Part shown: positions 15,127 through 16,984 of the stretch, in pieces
How positions within the stretch are numbered: the first letter of the stretch is position 1
Layout: every line of letters starts with the position of its first letter
NCBI GenBank assembly: GCA_964645985.1
Contig: CAZYCC010000037.1
Coordinates: 1 to 16,984 of the forward strand
DNA length: 16,984 nucleotides
Reading direction: 5' to 3'
DNA from: CAZYCC01 sp964645985
Lineage (GTDB): Bacteria; Bacillota; Clostridia; Oscillospirales; CAG-272
Notes under the pieces: model-generated
Databases searched by the model: none
What the model was told of the DNA's origin: nothing
Seen by the model: only the letters and a program-made list of their open reading frames with translations
Position numbers and translations under genes: made by a program

Positions 15127-15762
15127 TTACTCGCTTTGTTTCTCTGCTACGACGCGCTCGACTGCGCGCGCGAGGGCGCGGATCTCGGCGGTCCTAAACT
15201 TATAGCTGACTTTTCCGCAGATGAGGCGCGCGCTCACCGGCGCAATAGTCTCAAAAGGCACAAGTCCGTTCTCCGCGAGGGTTTTCCCGGTCTCGACGAT
15301 GTCGACGATGACGTCCGAGAGCCCGAGCAGAGGTGCTAACTCAATCGACCCGTTGAGCTTGATGATGTCGATCCCGCGTCCGCGCGCCTCGTAAAAGTTC
15401 GCCGCGATATGCGGAAACTTCGTCGCGACGCGCAGCGGGCGCATCGGGTTCTCGCGAAAATCGCGCTTCCCGGCGACGCACATCCGGCAAATTCCCTCGT
15501 GCAGATCCAAGAGCTCAAAGACATCCGGCTCGTGCTCTAGCAAAATATCCTTCCCGGCGATGCCGAGATCTGCCGCTCCGCGCTCCACATAGACCGGCAC
15601 GTCGGTCGGCTTGACCTGAAAATACGCCACACCGACGCGCGGATTCTCAAAGACGAGCTTGCGGGAAGGGCAGCGCATCGCGGGGCAAGGATACCCCGCG
15701 CGCTCAAGCAGATCGAGCACCCGCTCGCCGAGACGCCCCTTCGGCAGTGCTATCCTAACCAA
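15127..15762 (-). CDS. hisG: ATP phosphoribosyltransferase catalytic subunit HisG, short form
   Basis: Joins ATP and PRPP to form phosphoribosyl-ATP, the first and regulated step of histidine synthesis. The 211-residue protein is the short form, which lacks the C-terminal regulatory domain and needs HisZ; hisZ is the adjacent upstream gene. Motifs are RIALPKGRLGERV at 3-15, the KLNGSIELAPLLGLSD stretch at 135-150 and the PRPP-binding VIVDIVETGKTL at 151-162. The TTG at 15762 is chosen because the product matches the family start (RIALPKGRL) and GAGGTGG lies just upstream at 15766-15772. No ATG is available nearby. A 144-base AT-rich gap with a terminator-like hairpin separates it from hisZ. 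Confidence 0.97.
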   Translation of the reverse strand: MVRIALPKGRLGERVLDLLERAGYPCPAMRCPSRKLVFENPRVGVAYFQVKPTDVPVYVERGAADLGIAGKDILLEHEPDVFELLDLHEGICRMCVAGKRDFRENPMRPLRVATKFPHIAANFYEARGRGIDIIKLNGSIELAPLLGLSDVIVDIVETGKTLAENGLVPFETIAPVSARLICGKVSYKFRTAEIRALARAVERVVAEKQSE

Positions 15763-15765
15763 AAA

Positions 15766-15772
15766 CCACCTC
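15766..15772 (-). promoter_or_regulatory. Shine-Dalgarno site deciding the hisG TTG start
   Basis: GAGGTGG on the minus strand ends three bases before the TTG at 15762. GAGGTG matches the 3' part of the AGGAGGTG consensus, so its alignment spacing is acceptable. It contrasts with hisD, hisC, hisB, hisA and hisF, which have none. Confidence 0.6.
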
Positions 15773-15860
15773 GCTGAAGCGCAGATTCTGCCGTGTTATC
15801 AAAAAATGCTTTGTAAAATGTTAGAGAATATTTTTTGCTCGATTTTGTGAACATCCTTGG

Positions 15861-15892
15861 AAAAAAAGGAAAAAACGTCGCGAAATCGCAAC
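15861..15892 (-). terminator. Terminator or attenuator candidate between hisZ and hisG
   Basis: On the minus strand GTTGCG (15892-15887) pairs with CGCGAC (15882-15877), with one U-G pair and a short loop. It is followed by G, six T, CC and seven T (15876-15861). It starts about 15 bases after the hisZ stop. The stem is short but the U-tract is strong, so partial termination between hisZ and hisG is plausible. Confidence 0.45.
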
Positions 15893-15906
15893 ATTTCATT
15901 GAACCG

Positions 15907-16881
15907 TCAGACGTTCTCGTCGGCATGCTCATCGGCGGTTTCGTCGGGGAGGATTTCTGTGACATCGTCGAGGTAAACGGCGAAACCGACGGCGCCTTCG
16001 CTTCTTCCAAAACTCAGGAGAAGCCCGTCGTAGCGCCCGCCCGAGAGCACAGGGCGCGGCAGACGCGGCAGGTATCCCTTGAAAACGACGCCAGTGTAGT
16101 AGTCGAGGCTCTCGACTATAGAAAAATCAACAGCAAACCGCCCCGCGGCACCATCGGCAAGCCCTGCGAGTTCCGCGAGAGCCGAACATATCTCTAAGGA
16201 GACCTCGCGCGCCGCTTCGACGAGGGGCGGCAAAACCTCGCGCGCGTCGCCGCTCGCCGCGATAAGCTCGCTCCACATTCGCGCGAGAGGCGATGGCAAA
16301 TCGAGCGCGCCTATTTCGTGAGTGTTTTTCTCGCGCAGGAGATGCCGGAGTGCCTCACGCCTGTCCTCGCCGACCGGCGTTGCGTCGAGGAGCGCGCGCA
16401 CGGCGGCGGCGGAGGCGACATCGAGCCGGTAGGCGCCCTCGCAGGTCATTTGCGCGAGCAGCGCGAGGCTCTCCCCGGCAAGCTCGAGAATTTCACGATC
16501 CGCCTCGCGCCCCTTCTCGCCGAGAAACTCAACGCCGGCCTGCGGAATTTCGGCAAACTCGCGCCCACCTTGCCGCTCGCGGTAGACATTCTCGCGGTAG
16601 CGCAGCTTCTGCCGCCCGCCGCGATAGTTTTTGAGCACCGAGAGCGTAACATCCGGTTTGAGCGCCTTCAGCTTCCCGCTGCCATCGGTAAAGGCGAGCA
16701 CGCGCTCTCCCGCGAGAAACGGCTTGTGCGCGAGATAAAAATCGTACGGCTCGAAGCGCGTCAGCTTAAACGGGCGGTATCCGCGCCGCGCAAAAAGCTC
16801 GCGCAGCGCAAGCTCGAGCCGCTCGTCCCCCGATAAAATTTCGCAAGGAATGCGCAAGATGCCTCCATAGAAGTGGTGCAT
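15907..16881 (-). CDS. hisZ: ATP phosphoribosyltransferase regulatory subunit HisZ
   Basis: Partner of short HisG. It resembles the catalytic core of histidyl-tRNA synthetase but lacks the anticodon-binding domain, and it makes HisG active and sensitive to histidine. The 324-residue length fits HisZ rather than HisS (about 420). Class II synthetase remnants are the motif 2-like block at about 92-121 (KLRYRENVYR...GVEFLG) and the motif 3 sequence GGRYDG at 281-286. The tail is acidic (DETADEHADE). Three starts are possible. The GTG at 16899 overlaps the promoter and is unlikely. The ATG at 16881, used here, is at or within two bases of the predicted transcription start. The TTG at 16857 has GGAGG four bases upstream and gives MRIPCEIL, also a plausible family start. 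Confidence 0.92.
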   Translation of the reverse strand: MHHFYGGILRIPCEILSGDERLELALRELFARRGYRPFKLTRFEPYDFYLAHKPFLAGERVLAFTDGSGKLKALKPDVTLSVLKNYRGGRQKLRYRENVYRERQGGREFAEIPQAGVEFLGEKGREADREILELAGESLALLAQMTCEGAYRLDVASAAAVRALLDATPVGEDRREALRHLLREKNTHEIGALDLPSPLARMWSELIAASGDAREVLPPLVEAAREVSLEICSALAELAGLADGAAGRFAVDFSIVESLDYYTGVVFKGYLPRLPRPVLSGGRYDGLLLSFGRSEGAVGFAVYLDDVTEILPDETADEHADENV

Positions 16882-16889
16882 ACACGGAT

Positions 16890-16918
16890 ATTTTAGCACG
16901 ACGGGCGGGGGATGTCAA
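16890..16918 (-). promoter_or_regulatory. Strong sigma-70-type promoter of the histidine operon
   Basis: On the minus strand there is a consensus -35 TTGACA (16918-16913), a 17-base spacer and the -10 TAAAAT (16895-16890), preceded by TGC to make an extended -10. Transcription should start near 16883, only about two bases before the ATG at 16881. This is the best promoter in the window. Confidence 0.8.
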
Positions 16919-16934
16919 GAGAGCGGTCCCGCAA

Positions 16935-16964
16935 GCAAACCGCCGCCCGAAGGCGGCGGTTTGC
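16935..16964. terminator. 13-bp GC-rich hairpin upstream of the histidine promoter
   Basis: GCAAACCGCCGCC (16935-16947) and its exact reverse complement (16952-16964) enclose CGAA; read on the minus strand the loop is the very stable C(TTCG)G type. No T-run follows on either strand. It lies upstream of the histidine promoter, so it probably belongs to the neighbouring gene beyond the window (terminator) or is a dispersed palindromic element. Confidence 0.5.
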
Positions 16965-16984
16965 CTGTGCATTTGTGAACCCTT

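Noticed and set aside
14167..15339. A 390-codon open frame on the plus strand across hisD and part of hisG
   Set aside because: It lies antisense to two clearly conserved genes, its product is arginine- and aspartate-rich with no family resemblance, and such long shadow frames are expected in GC-rich DNA.

Overview
This window is a GC-rich stretch of bacterial chromosome with 13 convincing protein genes, which cover about 79% of it. That is low for bacteria because the gaps between genes are unusually long. I see no rRNA, tRNA, CRISPR array, transposase or phage gene. The gene families point to a Gram-positive-type or related lineage: Obg with a C-terminal OCT domain, a short HisG paired with HisZ, fused HisIE, and a cohesin/dockerin protein. 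Clostridia, Negativicutes or Synergistota are all possible, but I cannot name the organism from sequence alone.

Left part, plus strand (1-7.9 kb): guaA (GMP synthase, the long eukaryote-like form), a secreted cohesin-plus-dockerin protein, ligA (NAD-dependent DNA ligase), obg/cgtA (ribosome-assembly GTPase) and hisIE (steps 2 and 3 of histidine synthesis). These genes lie 95-496 bases apart and do not look like one tight operon. The 496-base ligA-obg gap holds a perfect TATAAT inside an 11-bp inverted repeat, followed by about 300 bases with several possible helices.

Middle (7.9-9.0 kb): a 1.09-kb noncoding region lies between two converging transcription units. It holds terminators, a 14-bp AT-rich hairpin with a GAAA loop, and short tandem repeats.

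Right part, minus strand (9.0-16.9 kb): a histidine cluster in transcription order hisZ-hisG-hisD-hisC-hisB-hisH-hisA-hisF. A very good promoter precedes hisZ (TTGACA, 17-nt spacer, TGC-TAAAAT) and a good intrinsic terminator follows hisF. Between these, most genes are separated by 112-380 noncoding bases; only hisB and hisH overlap. With hisIE on the opposite strand just past the end of the cluster, all steps from PRPP and ATP to histidine are present except histidinol-phosphate phosphatase.

Two general features stand out. Seven genes with ATG starts have no visible Shine-Dalgarno sequence, and some have a -10-like box only 6-9 bases upstream. Genes starting with TTG tend to have a Shine-Dalgarno sequence. 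The second feature is the placement of hisIE, which looks as if the last gene of the histidine cluster was flipped in place. I found no clearly new biological system; the best candidates for something undescribed are the structured ligA-obg spacer and the cohesin-dockerin protein.
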